A stretch of 64,000 nucleotides of DNA from Helianthus annuus. Lineage: Eukaryota; Streptophyta; Magnoliopsida; Asterales; Asteraceae. This document shows, piece by piece, positions 1 to 9,805 of the stretch. The number at the start of each line of letters is the position of its first letter. The first letter of the stretch is position 1. A program made the translations under genes and the position numbers. The DNA lies in contig NC_035437.2 of assembly GCF_002127325.2 (NCBI RefSeq), positions 161,795,408 through 161,859,407 on the forward strand, read 5' to 3'. The notes beneath the pieces are model-generated. The model had not been told where the DNA came from and did not search any database. It saw nothing but the letters and a program-made list of their open reading frames with translations.

Positions 1-565
1 CTTAGCCGAGGGTAACGTCACCGCCAAAAGCGGGGCCTACCATAATTTGCATTAATAACTTAATTCATTATCTTCCAATAATCCAACCCTTTAGGATTGT
101 ATCCTTGCTGACTCAAACTACTGGGTTGAGGGTAACGTCGCCTTCAAAAGAGGGGCCTACTACAATAACTAAGATAATCTCATAAACAAGTGCAAAAGTG
201 CGAAAATAATCAAAGGTTATACTAATACACGAGTCGGATCCAAGTGATTCATCTTGTCTATCTGTTTTTATTTTTATTTTAATTTTCAGCATTTAGTTAG
301 TTTTTATTTTCTTAGTTTAAAAAAATCTTTTATAACTTCTTTTTGATTTGATTAGACGTTGAGGATAAACCGGTACTAAAAGCTCTTGTGTCCTTGGACG
401 ACCTCGGTATCTTACCAACACTATACTACGTCACCGATGGGTGCACTTGCCCATATGTGTGTTTAGTGTTTGTAAATATCGTGTTTTATAAATTTAAAAC
501 TTGGCTAAAAGTGTAAAAAGGGCTTAAATATACATCTAAAATATAACACACTTCACGCACATCAA
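1..565. repeat. Dispersed repeat R1, copy A
   Basis: Non-coding repeat sharing clear similarity with 14160-14442 plus 18259-18580, the same unit split by an insertion. It contains an internal imperfect duplication marked by CCAAAAG(A/C)GGGGCCTAC near 25-40 and 145-162. A second conserved block at 385-460 includes AAAGCTCTTGTGTCCTTGG and GATGGGTGCACTTGCCC. It has no convincing ORF. The style recalls LTR-retrotransposon untranslated or LTR sequence in Asteraceae, but its class is not established here. Confidence 0.6.
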
Positions 566-872
566 ACACATAAGGAACACACACACGTATAACAACAACC
601 AAAGTTCGCGTAATTCGAGATTCGAGTTCGATGATGGTTAGATCGGTTTGATTACTGATTATTAACTTTATCGCATTGTTATTTCCTACTATTCACAGTC
701 GTAAATCGGTTTGCGTCGATTAAACATTCGTTTACTTCGATTAATTCTGATTAACAACACTTACTCCACATAATACAAATAAGACATAAAATAGACTAAT
801 TATAGTCAAAGAAGTCAAGGTTGACTTGGACTTTGACTTTGGATTTGACATTCGAAAACACCGGGTGTTACA
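566..872 (-). repeat. 3' LTR of gypsy element 1, truncated
   Basis: Starts on the minus strand with TGTAACACCC directly after the polypurine tract. It aligns nearly base for base with 8135-8449, the start of the 5' LTR. Similarity stops near 566, where repeat R1 takes over, so only the first ~307 bp of a LTR of at least 1.6 kb remain. Confidence 0.85.
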
Positions 873-882
873 GCCTCCCCTT
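873..882 (-). other. Polypurine tract of gypsy element 1
   Basis: The minus strand reads AAGGGGAGGC immediately before the LTR start TGTAACACCC. This is the expected plus-strand priming site of an LTR retrotransposon. Confidence 0.8.
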
Positions 883-963
883 GTTTAGGGAATTTCGTCC
901 CGAAATTAGGCTCGAAGCTGCACATCACCGTGAATGATTTTACCAACTTCTCGCTTCAGATCT

Positions 964-1305
964 TCAGTTGAACAACTGCGGGTACTTGGCCTTCATGTCG
1001 CTTTCGAGTTCCCAAGTGAACTCTGCGCCTCGTTTGCCTTCCCATCGGACTTTCACGATAAGGATGCGTGAGCGCCTGAGTTGCTTGGTTTGGCGATCCA
1101 TGATTTCGACAGGCTTTTCCACGAAGGGTAGCGTTTCATTTACTTGAAGGTCGTCGAGCGGTACAATCAGATCATGATCAGCTAGACACTTTCGGAGGTT
1201 CGACACATGGAAAGTTGGGTGGACGTTACTAAGTTCCTCGGGTAGTTCGAGTCTGTAGGCGACTTTTCCGATCCTTTCCAGAATCTTAAAAGGTCCAACA
1301 TATCA
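964..1305 (-). pseudogene. gypsy integrase C-terminus and chromodomain
   Basis: Continues the integrase frame after an in-frame TGA at 1303-1305, which falls just before the YVGPF segment of the GPF/Y module; CGA to TGA is the likely change. The last ~80 codons include the chromodomain-like stretch with KVRWEGKRGAEFTWE, ending in KYPQLFN and a stop. Chromodomains target integration of chromoviruses to particular chromatin. This segment is intact apart from the upstream nonsense codon. Confidence 0.85.
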
Positions 1306-3198
1306 AGGCGCTAGTTTCCCTTTCTTGCCGAATCTGACCACACCCTTCCAAGGTGACACCTTTAGGAGTACGTAGTCGCCAACGTCAAATTCAAGGGGCT
1401 TGCGTCTTCTATCGGCGTAACTTTTCTGTCTATCCCTGGTTTTCAACAAGTTGTCTCGAATCTGGAGGATTTTGTCAGTCGTTTCTTGCAGTAACTCGGG
1501 ACCGGTTAATTGCGAGTGACCGATCTTGTGCCACACAATAGGCGAACGGCATCTTCTTCCATATAAAGCCTCGAATGGTGCCATTTGTATGCTGGCATGA
1601 TAGCTGTTGTTGTACGAGAATTCGACTAACGGTAGGTATTTGTTCCAACTACCACCGAAGTCTATGACACACGCGCGGAGCATGTCTTCAAGAGTACGGA
1701 TCGTTCTTTCAGTCTGTCCGTTGGTTTGAGGATGGAATGTAGTACTCAGGTTAAGCGACGTACCAAGAGCCGCTTGAAACGTTTCCCACAATCGCGAAGT
1801 AAACCGAGCATCACGGTCTGAAATGATATCACGAGGCGTACCATGATTACAAATGATCTCGTCGGTGTAGATTCGGGCTAGTCGTTCTACCTTGTAGTCT
1901 TCCCGTATTGGTAAAAAGTGGGCTGATTTGGTCAGACGATCAACTATTACCCAAATGCTGTCGTGACCTGATGGCGTGGGCGGAAGTTTGGTTATGAAAT
2001 CCATAGCTATACTCTCCCACTTCCATATGGGGATTGGAGGTTGTTCGAGTAAGCCAGAAGGTCGTTGATGTTCAGCCTTAACTCTCGCACAAGTCAGGCA
2101 ACTTCCAACATAAAGAGCGATATCCCGTTTCATGCCCGGCCACCAGTACTTATAGCGAAGATCCTGGTACATTTTATCGGCACCGGGATGAATGGAATAT
2201 CGGGATTTGTGGGCTACGTTCATTATAATCTTTCGCAAATCGGTCCGCTTAGGGATCCAAATTCGGTCCAGATAATAGAAAATCCCATCTGCTTTGCTTA
2301 CAAGCTGAGCTCCGTCGTGGTAGATTCTCTCCTTCTTCAAAGTGCGTTCGTTAAAACAGGCATGCTGGGCTTCGCGGATGAGAGTTTCGAGATTGTGTTG
2401 GGCTTGGGTGTTGCGAATACTGAGCAAATAACTCCGTCTGCTGAGTGCGTCGGCAACAACATTTGCCTTGCCTGGGTGATAACGAATCTCACAGTCGTAA
2501 TCGCTAAGAAGTTCTACCCATCGGCGTTGACGCATGTTAAGTTCTTTCTGATTAAAGATGTGTTGTAAACTCCTGTGATCGGTGAAGATCGTCCACTTGG
2601 TACCATACAAGTAGTGTCGCCAAATCTTTAATGCAAAAACAACTGCGACTAGCTCGAGATCGTGGGTTGTATAGTTCTTCTCGTGGATTTTAAGCTGACG
2701 AGATGCGTAAGCTATAACCTTGTCCCGTTGCATGAGAACACAGCCAAGACCAAGGTTGGAAGCATCACAATAGACAATGAAATCATTGTTTCCGTCGGGC
2801 AACTTGAGAATAGGAGCATTGCAAAGCATATGCTTGAGGGCTTGGAAGGCAGACTCTTGTTCGGTTCCCCAAGCAAAAGGCCTGTCTTTGTGAGTAAGGG
2901 CGGTAAGCGGCACATCGATCTTAGAGAATCCTTTGATAAATCGTCGATAATAGCCCGCTAGTCCGAGAAAAGAATGAACTTCGGACAGGTTCTTAGGCGT
3001 AACCCAGCTTTTAACAGCTTCAATCTTCGCGGGATCGACATGAATACCCTGACTATTCACGATGTGACCCAGAAACTGAACCTCCTCCAACCAGAATTCG
3101 CACTTGGAGAACTTGGCGTAGAGTTGGTTCCCCTGGAGTAACTCGAGAACCAAACGTAGATGTTGCGCGTGTTCGGCTTTCGATTTGGAATAAATCAA
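1303..3198 (-). pseudogene. gypsy RT thumb, RNase H and integrase
   Basis: A 631-codon open segment. It begins just after the RT catalytic motif (IYSKS). It then has RT connection ([12 protein letters not shown]), RNase H with FIVYCDAS and TDHRSLQ, the HHCC zinc finger ([11 protein letters not shown]) and the integrase core with acidic residues in [11 protein letters not shown] and QTERT. It is joined by frameshift to the RT N-terminal part upstream and ends at the TGA shared with the chromodomain part. Pieces in order match a chromovirus pol. On its own it lacks the catalytic Asp pair of RT. Confidence 0.92.
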
Positions 3199-4272
3199 GA
3201 CATCTCGATGAACACGATGACGAAACGGTCAAGATAAGGTTTATACACGCGATTCATCAGATCCATAAAAACCGCGGGTGCGTTGGTTAGACCAAAAGGC
3301 ATAACAACGAACTCATAGTGGCCGTAGCGAGTGCGAAAGGTGGTTTTGGGTATATCTTCCTGTTGTATGCGTAACTGATGATAACCTGAACGTAGATCGA
3401 TCTTCGAGAAGCACGATGCACCTTGTAGCTGATCAAACAAATCGTGGATTCGAGGTAGGGGATAACGGTTCTTGATGGTTAGCTTAGTCAATTCCCGATA
3501 GTCTGCACATCCTGAACGACCCATCCTTCTTTTTGACGAAAAGGACTGGTGCGCCCCAAGGAGAGGTGCTCGGGCGAATAAAGCCTTTTTCAAGTAACTC
3601 CTGGAGTTGGTTTGAGAGTTCCCTCATTTCGGATGGCGCGAGTCGATAAGGGGCTTTAGCAACAGGGTTAGCTCCAGGAATAAGGTCGATACGAAAGTCG
3701 ATATCACGACTTGGCGGTAGTCCGGGAAGGTCATCAGGGAACACCTGAGGAAATTCACGAACCACTGGGACGTCTTTGACTTCAACCTTCTTTTTCTTTC
3801 CCTTCTCCGCTACTACAATGTTGGCCAAGAAAGCTCTGTATTCCTTGCGGAGATACTTGCTAGCTTGGATACACGACATGAGCTTGATACCTTTCGAAGC
3901 TGTTTCACCGTATACACATAAGAGATCACCATTTGCGAGCGAGAATCGAATCATCTTTTCAAAACACACAACTTCAGCATGGTTTTCGCGAAGAAAGTCC
4001 ATGCCTACTATGACGTCAAAACTTCCGAGTTGCATGGGAATAAGGTTGATTAGGAAGAGGTGATTGTTGAGTTCGAGGGTACAATCACGAAGAACAGAGT
4101 TAACGGCGACGGTTCTTCCAGTAGCAAGTTCGACTTCGAATGACGAGGGAAGATAAGAACGCTTACGACTAAGGAGTTTCTCGAATTCAAACGACACAAA
4201 GCAATTATCAGCTCCAGTATCAAACAAACATGATGCATAAATACTATTCACAAGGAACGTACCATTAACCAC
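3195..4272 (-). pseudogene. gypsy aspartic protease and RT N-terminal half
   Basis: The protease active-site triplet is visible in LFDTGADNCF. The RT fingers and palm follow ([26 protein letters not shown], then [12 protein letters not shown] and [12 protein letters not shown]). Two frame breaks occur. An apparent 2-nt loss near 3504 falls after FRMC. An apparent 1-nt loss at 3205-3208 falls inside the FIDD catalytic motif. The frame is the same as gag, so gag-pol was once a single polyprotein. Confidence 0.9.
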
Positions 4273-4350
4273 GTTGTTGTCAACCTGGGCTTGACGGGCG
4301 TTGATGTTAAAGGTTCTGGCACGGGCTGCTTGCTGTTGCTGCTGAGGCTG

Positions 4351-5604
4351 CTACTGTTGTTGCTGCTGCTGCTGGGGTTCTTGTTTCACAACCCGGTTTG
4401 GGCACATGTTTGCAAAGTGGTTAGGATCACCACATGCAAAACAGACTCGAGCATTGACCGCGGGTGCTTGAGCTGCAGGTTGGCCCTGAGGGGCTGGGAG
4501 TAGAGCTTGATGAGCGGCAGCTTGAACTGGGGCTTGACGGGGACCATAGCGACAATTTGCAGTGAAATGCCCGTAGAGGTTGCAGTGGGCGCAGAAACGA
4601 CAGGCGCTTCCCACCGGATGATGGTATGAGCATGTCGGGCAGAGCGGGTGGGGACCTGTGTAAGCGCGCTTGGCTGGCGGCGCATTGATCACTGGAGCTT
4701 GTCGGTGGTGAGACTGCTGCTGAGCCTGTACGGCTTGCAGAGGAGCAACAGTCGTTGTCACAGCACAGTTCTTGTTGCTGGAGCTGTTGTTGTTGTGCTT
4801 CTTCTTTCTTCTTGATGACTTGGAGGGTTGAGCAGTGGTGGTGTCGACGGTCGATGCGGTGGTGGCTTGGTGCAGAGACTTGGTATGCTTATCCCAAAAA
4901 CCAGACTTTACCCGCTTGTCATTGATCTCAGCGGCAAGCAGGTAGGTCTCTTCAATTGATGATGTCTTGGCGGCATGCACGAATTCGGCAACACAGTCGG
5001 GTAGAGCTCGAATATACTTCTTGATGGCCATATCTGACGTCTTGACTTGGTCGGGACAAATGATGCTGAGCTGTTCAAAGCGTGCAGTCAAGGCAGCGTT
5101 ATCTCCATCCTTCTGCTTAATATTCCAAAACTCGTCCTCCAGCTTTTGGCGTTCATGGGGAGGGCAGAATTCGTCCATCATGATGGCCTTCAACTCCTTC
5201 CATGTCAGCTCATAAGCTGCATCATTCCCGCGTTTGTTTCGTTCGGCCGTCCACCAGTCTAGAGCTCGAGACTGGAAGACGCCGGTTACGTTTAGGGTGC
5301 GGAGATTTTCTGGACAGCCGCTTTGGCGCAGAGTGACTTCGATAGAATCGAACCATTGAAACATAGCTGTTGGGCCATCTTCTCCGGTGAATTCTTTTGG
5401 TCCGCATGCCTTGAACTATTTAAAGCTGAAGACAGTCTTGTTGGCATCCTTAGGAGCATCGATTCGCGATTCCTCAGATGATTTGCTGGCGTTTTCATAC
5501 ACATCGCTCACAGCTTTTGCCACACTCTTGGCAATGATAGCAGCGAGACGCCTGTCTCTCTTCTCTTGGCGAGTAAGTGGGGTTCGGTGTCCAGATGACG
5601 ACAT
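4351..5604 (-). pseudogene. gypsy gag with two zinc knuckles
   Basis: Starts at the ATG at 5604 (MSSSGHRTPLTRQEK). An in-frame TAG lies at 5416-5418, before the core gag region with ALDWWTAERN. Two CX2CX4HX4C zinc knuckles follow (CAHCNLYGHFTANC and CFACGDPNHFANMC). The segment ends in a poly-glutamine run closed by TAG at 4351-4353. The frame continues unbroken into the protease, so both TAGs look like mutations of a once-fused gag-pol. Gag packages the element RNA into particles. Confidence 0.88.
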
Positions 5605-6788
5605 GGTCTGCAACAGACATCGTCGTAGGTCTCAGACACAACAATCGAATCTCACCTCACACGTCTACTACTTACTAAAGCTTAGAAATACGTCGAAACA
5701 TGTATTGCATAACACATAAACATATAACCACAGATTCACATAATCACATAATCACAGAAACACATAAGCACGTAGGCACGTAGAGCACAGAGACACCTAA
5801 GCACAGAAGCACATACATATTTAATCACAGAGGCACTAGATACGTGGTTCCCTATAAGCACATAGAGCATTCTGACTGCCTCAAGATCCTATCATTCAAA
5901 GCTCGCGTGTCGTCCGTATATAGCTGTCGCGTATAGTATATCGAATAGTATCGTATAATTGTATAGCATGTTGAGTACAGTATAGCGTATATCGCAGCAT
6001 AGTATCGTCTAAGTTCGTAACGACTTGTTAGCATTTTGAGGTAGAAGAGCAATGCGAATCGTGTGTGTTGATCGAAGTGATAGCAAAAATCGAGTGAACA
6101 TCAAAATTAAACACATAAACAGGTAAACACATATAAAACACATAAAATCTACGAATCATCAGAGTCAGCAGTTGCGGGCTCAGAATCGAAACACATAAAA
6201 ATCGGGAAATAGATTGTCTGCGGCTACTAGACATCGACTACCCAAAGCGATTCGACTATTCGCAGTAGACTTGTCGTCACTTTTCGAATTTCGGGATCGC
6301 GTTTCTGCCTCGATTCTTAGGCATTCAACGCGTATTCCCTAGGTCATACTTGTGAGTTCAGGTCGTTGGAGTCCGTCGAGGCTTTGGTGGGATAAATAAA
6401 ATCCGGAACAAGTTGTCAAGGTTAGGGTTTCACCCCTAGCTTAGCAACTTCTTCCTTGTTTTAGTAAAATTTGAGGAGATTATTCATCAAAATATGGATT
6501 TCACTCCTGATTTGGTATAATTCTCGTCGTTCGTTATCGAAAATAATGAGGAAACCATTGATAAATTGATAAAATCAGCATTGACCAAACAATTTAGTCG
6601 AGAGTTTGCGGCTTTCACACCTAATCTCGACTAAATCGCTTGACTCTATTTGAAAATCCGAGTGCAGTGATAGCGAAGAATATTAGAATACAGCACATAA
6701 GCTTGGTCTATTGGTTCCTAACTATAGTCTAGGTTTCTAAGACAGCGACTCGGACTAGGCCGTGTCTAGCCTAATTCCCTATAGTTAT
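5605..6788 (-). other. 5' leader of gypsy element 1
   Basis: Untranslated region between the PBS and gag, with no ORF worth calling. The part at 5695-5870 is rich in short imperfect CACATA/CACAGA repeats. It aligns along its length with the leader of element 2 (8605-9789). Confidence 0.75.
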
Positions 6789-6801
6789 GGCTCTGATACC
6801 A
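6789..6801 (-). other. Primer binding site (initiator tRNA-Met)
   Basis: The minus strand reads TGGTATCAGAGCC, the usual complement of the 3' end of initiator methionine tRNA. It lies three bases inside the LTR end. Confidence 0.92.
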
Positions 6802-6804
6802 ATC

Positions 6805-8449
6805 TGTCATACCCCAACCGATGGCGGAATCATCGGGGCATGGCACTGAGCGAAACAGATTGTCCAGAAGTTTCCACAACATCTATTAATACTATTCAAT
6901 TAAATGATACGTCCCATACCGTATCCCAAATAATACAATATATTATTACAGATAACAACTAGTCAAGTAATTATGTTCCGACAACTCAGATTTAATTAAA
7001 AACGAATAAATATTGTTCAAATGCTCCTAAAGACCCAGTCGGACAAGATCTACAGACAACTATGCTTTAGACGCTTGTTCCTGACAGACAACTATTTGTT
7101 GGGGGCCTCTAGAGCTTTATTCTAGCCTCGCTTTCCTAGCAAGCAAACATCTTAAGCACCTGTCACATACGTTAAAATAAAGTCAATACATATAATGTAA
7201 AGGTGAGCATACAAGTTTGATATAGCATATAGAGTTCGAAATAGTTTACGCATAACCAGCACGTACACAGAGGAAAACGAAGCATGTTAATTATCGACAT
7301 GGGTCTATCGATACCAATGACTGCGGGTTGACTGTCCGAGACAGTTCGCAATACATGATTACCACCGTAATCCATGCAAGTAATTGTCCTTAACAACCCC
7401 CGTGCGAACGGGTGCCGAGTCCAAACTATAGTACTACGTTGTTAAAGCAGGTAGACAACATTCCACGTGTAAACATAACAACAAGCATTCATTTAGTCAC
7501 GTAATACATGCAGAACGGTTAGCGTTTAAATAATTGAGTAGTGTGTTCGATAGTGATTTAGATAAGTAACGTATGTAACACCCAAAAGTGCTAAAGCAAA
7601 AAGGGTTCGAGTATACTCACAGCGATTGGTTGATGGATTGAAGGGAGCGCTTGAGAGTAGGGTTAGCCGGAATCGGAAGGAATCTGAGAAAAGGTGAGGA
7701 GCACGAGCTGGTCGGTCAGAGAGTTTCCAAAAGTGGAAAGAATGACAATGACAGCCCTATTATAGGCTCCAAAAGAGGAAAGGGCTGGCCGATCGGCCAG
7801 GCATCCCGATCGGACAGCCTGCTCGTCGGACCGTCCGTCTGATCGGCTGGGCTGTTCGATCGGCTGACAGCCTGATCGATCCACAGCCTGGTTCGAGTGT
7901 TTGGTGCAACGATTTTCGAAATTTCGATTTCGATTGAAGACGATACGAGTACGATAGAGTTTCCTATTCAAATTACTTTCAGTCCCAATCACTATATCTA
8001 ACATACAATCATCTATATTCACACTATCCTTACATTACCATTCATCACAATTCAATTTCGATTGCATTTGCTTTGAGTTTCGAGTTTCGATTGATTCGAT
8101 TGATTACCACCCAAAACATAAAGTAAACATGCACAAGTAACACATAAGGCACACACACACACATATAACAACAACCAAAGTTCGCGTAATTCGAGATTCG
8201 AGTTCGATGATGGTTAGATCGGTTTGATTACTGATTAGTTAACTTTATCGCATTGTTACTTCCTTCTATTCACAGTCGTAAATCGGTTTGCATCGAATAA
8301 ACATTCGTTTACTTCGATTAATTTTGATTAACAACACTTACTCCACATAATACAAATAAGACATAAAATAGACTAATTATAGTCAAAGAAGTCAAGGTTG
8401 ACTTGGACTTTGACTTTGGCTTTGACATTCGAAAACGCTGGGTGTTACA
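6805..8449 (-). repeat. 5' LTR of gypsy element 1
   Basis: About 1645 bp, from TGTAACACCCAGCGTTTTC at 8449 to ...GGGGTATGACA at 6805, next to the PBS. Compared with the 2743-bp LTR at 9806-12548 it lacks about 1.1 kb; the break falls near 7656. It retains a short GATCGG-rich tract at 7785-7885. ORFs on it are not real genes. Confidence 0.88.
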
Positions 8450-8604
8450 TTAGGAACTTCAGTTCGCGACTCCTCAGACGATTTGCTGATGTTTTCATAC
8501 ACCTCGCTCACAGCTTTTGCCACTTGCTTGGCGATGATAGCAGCGAGACGCTTGTCTCTCTTTTCTTTGCGGGTAAGAGGGGTTCGGTGTCCAGATGACG
8601 ACAT
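8450..8604 (-). pseudogene. gag N-terminus of gypsy element 2
   Basis: The first ~51 codons of a gag closely related to that of element 1 (MSSSGHRTPLTRKEKRDKRL). It is cut exactly where the element 1 LTR begins at 8449/8450. The rest of this second element's coding region is not in the window on this side. This fits insertion of element 1 into the element 2 gag in the same orientation. Confidence 0.85.
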
Positions 8605-9789
8605 GGTATGCAACAGACATTGTCGTGGGTCTCAGACACAACAAATCGAATCTCACCTCACACGTCTACTACTTACTAAAGCTCAGGAACATGATAAGGC
8701 ATGAATCACATAAACACATAGGCACAAAACCACAGATTCACGTAATCACAGAATCACAGAAGCACATAGAGCACAGAAGCACAGTAGCACATAAACACAT
8801 AAACACCTACGCATTTAATCACAGATGCGGTTAATGTTACGTACTTCTCCTATCCGCACACAGTAGTATATACAGTATCCTGACCGCATCTAAGTTTTTT
8901 TGCGAGTTATTCGAATATAGCGATCGCGAATAGCATATCGAGTAGTATAGTATAGTCGTATAGTGTGTCGAGTAGTATAGCATAATCGCGTATCATAGCA
9001 TAATATTGTCTAAAATCGCAGCGACTTGTTAGCGTCTTGAGATAGAATAGCAATACGAGTCGTGTGTGTCGATTGAAGTGATAGCGAGAATCGAAAAATT
9101 TTCAAAATTAAAACACGTAAACAGACAAGTACACTTAAAACACATAAAATCAACGAGTTATCAGAGTTGGTAGTTGCGAGCTCATAATCGAAACACATAA
9201 AATCGAGGAATAGATTGTCTGCGGCTACTAGACATCGGCTACTCAAAGCGATTCGACTATTCGCAGTGGACTTGTTGTCACTTTTCGACTTTCGGGTTCG
9301 CGTTGCTGCCTCGATTCTTGGGAATTCAACACGTATTCCCTAGGTCATACTTGTGAGTTCAGGTCGTTGGAGTCCGTCGAGGCTTTGGTGAGAAAAATAA
9401 AATCTGGAACAAGTTGTCAAGGTTAGGGTTTCACCCCTAGCTTTGCAACTTCTTCCTTATTTTAGTAAAATTGAGGAGATTATTCATCAAAATATGGATT
9501 TCACTCTTGATTTGGTATAATTCTCCTCGTTGGTTTTGAAAAATTAATGAAGAAATCATCGATGAATTGATAAAATGAGCATTGACCAAGCAATTTGGTC
9601 GAGAGTTTGCGGTTTTCACACCTAATCCTGACTAAATCGCTTAATTCTATTTGGAAATTCGAGTGCAGTGATAGCGAAGAGTAACAGGATATAGCACATA
9701 AGCTTGGTCTGTTGGTTCCTAACTATAGTCTAGGTCTCTAAGACAGTGACTCGTACTAGGTCGTGTCTAGCCTAATTCCCTATAGTTAT
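8605..9789 (-). other. 5' leader of gypsy element 2
   Basis: Non-coding leader between PBS and gag. It is collinear with 5605-6788 and carries the same CACATA/CACAGA-rich stretch and TAGGTTTC-type blocks. Confidence 0.75.
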
Positions 9790-9802
9790 GGCTCTGATAC
9801 CA
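9790..9802 (-). other. Primer binding site of gypsy element 2
   Basis: TGGTATCAGAGCC on the minus strand, identical to the PBS of element 1. Confidence 0.9.
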
Positions 9803-9805
9803 ATC

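Larger units (their letters stand above)
566..8449 (-). mobile_element. Ty3/gypsy chromovirus (Tekay-like), element 1
   Basis: Minus-strand LTR retrotransposon. In transcription order it has a 5' LTR (8449-6805), a tRNA-Met type primer binding site (6801-6789), a leader, gag, protease, reverse transcriptase, RNase H, integrase, chromodomain, polypurine tract and the first ~300 bp of the 3' LTR. LTRs begin TGTAACACCC. The gag-pol reading frame is broken by three stops and two frameshifts, so the copy cannot make its proteins. The two LTR starts differ at roughly a dozen places over ~300 bp by eye, meaning it is not very recent. The Tekay assignment is inferred from the chromodomain and LTR ends. 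Confidence 0.9.

Noticed and set aside
2065..2568. 167-codon plus-strand ORF
   Set aside because: Antisense shadow of the gypsy RNase H and integrase region.
7651..8022. Overlapping ORFs of 63 and 119 codons
   Set aside because: They lie within the gypsy LTR and are built from its GATCGG repeats.
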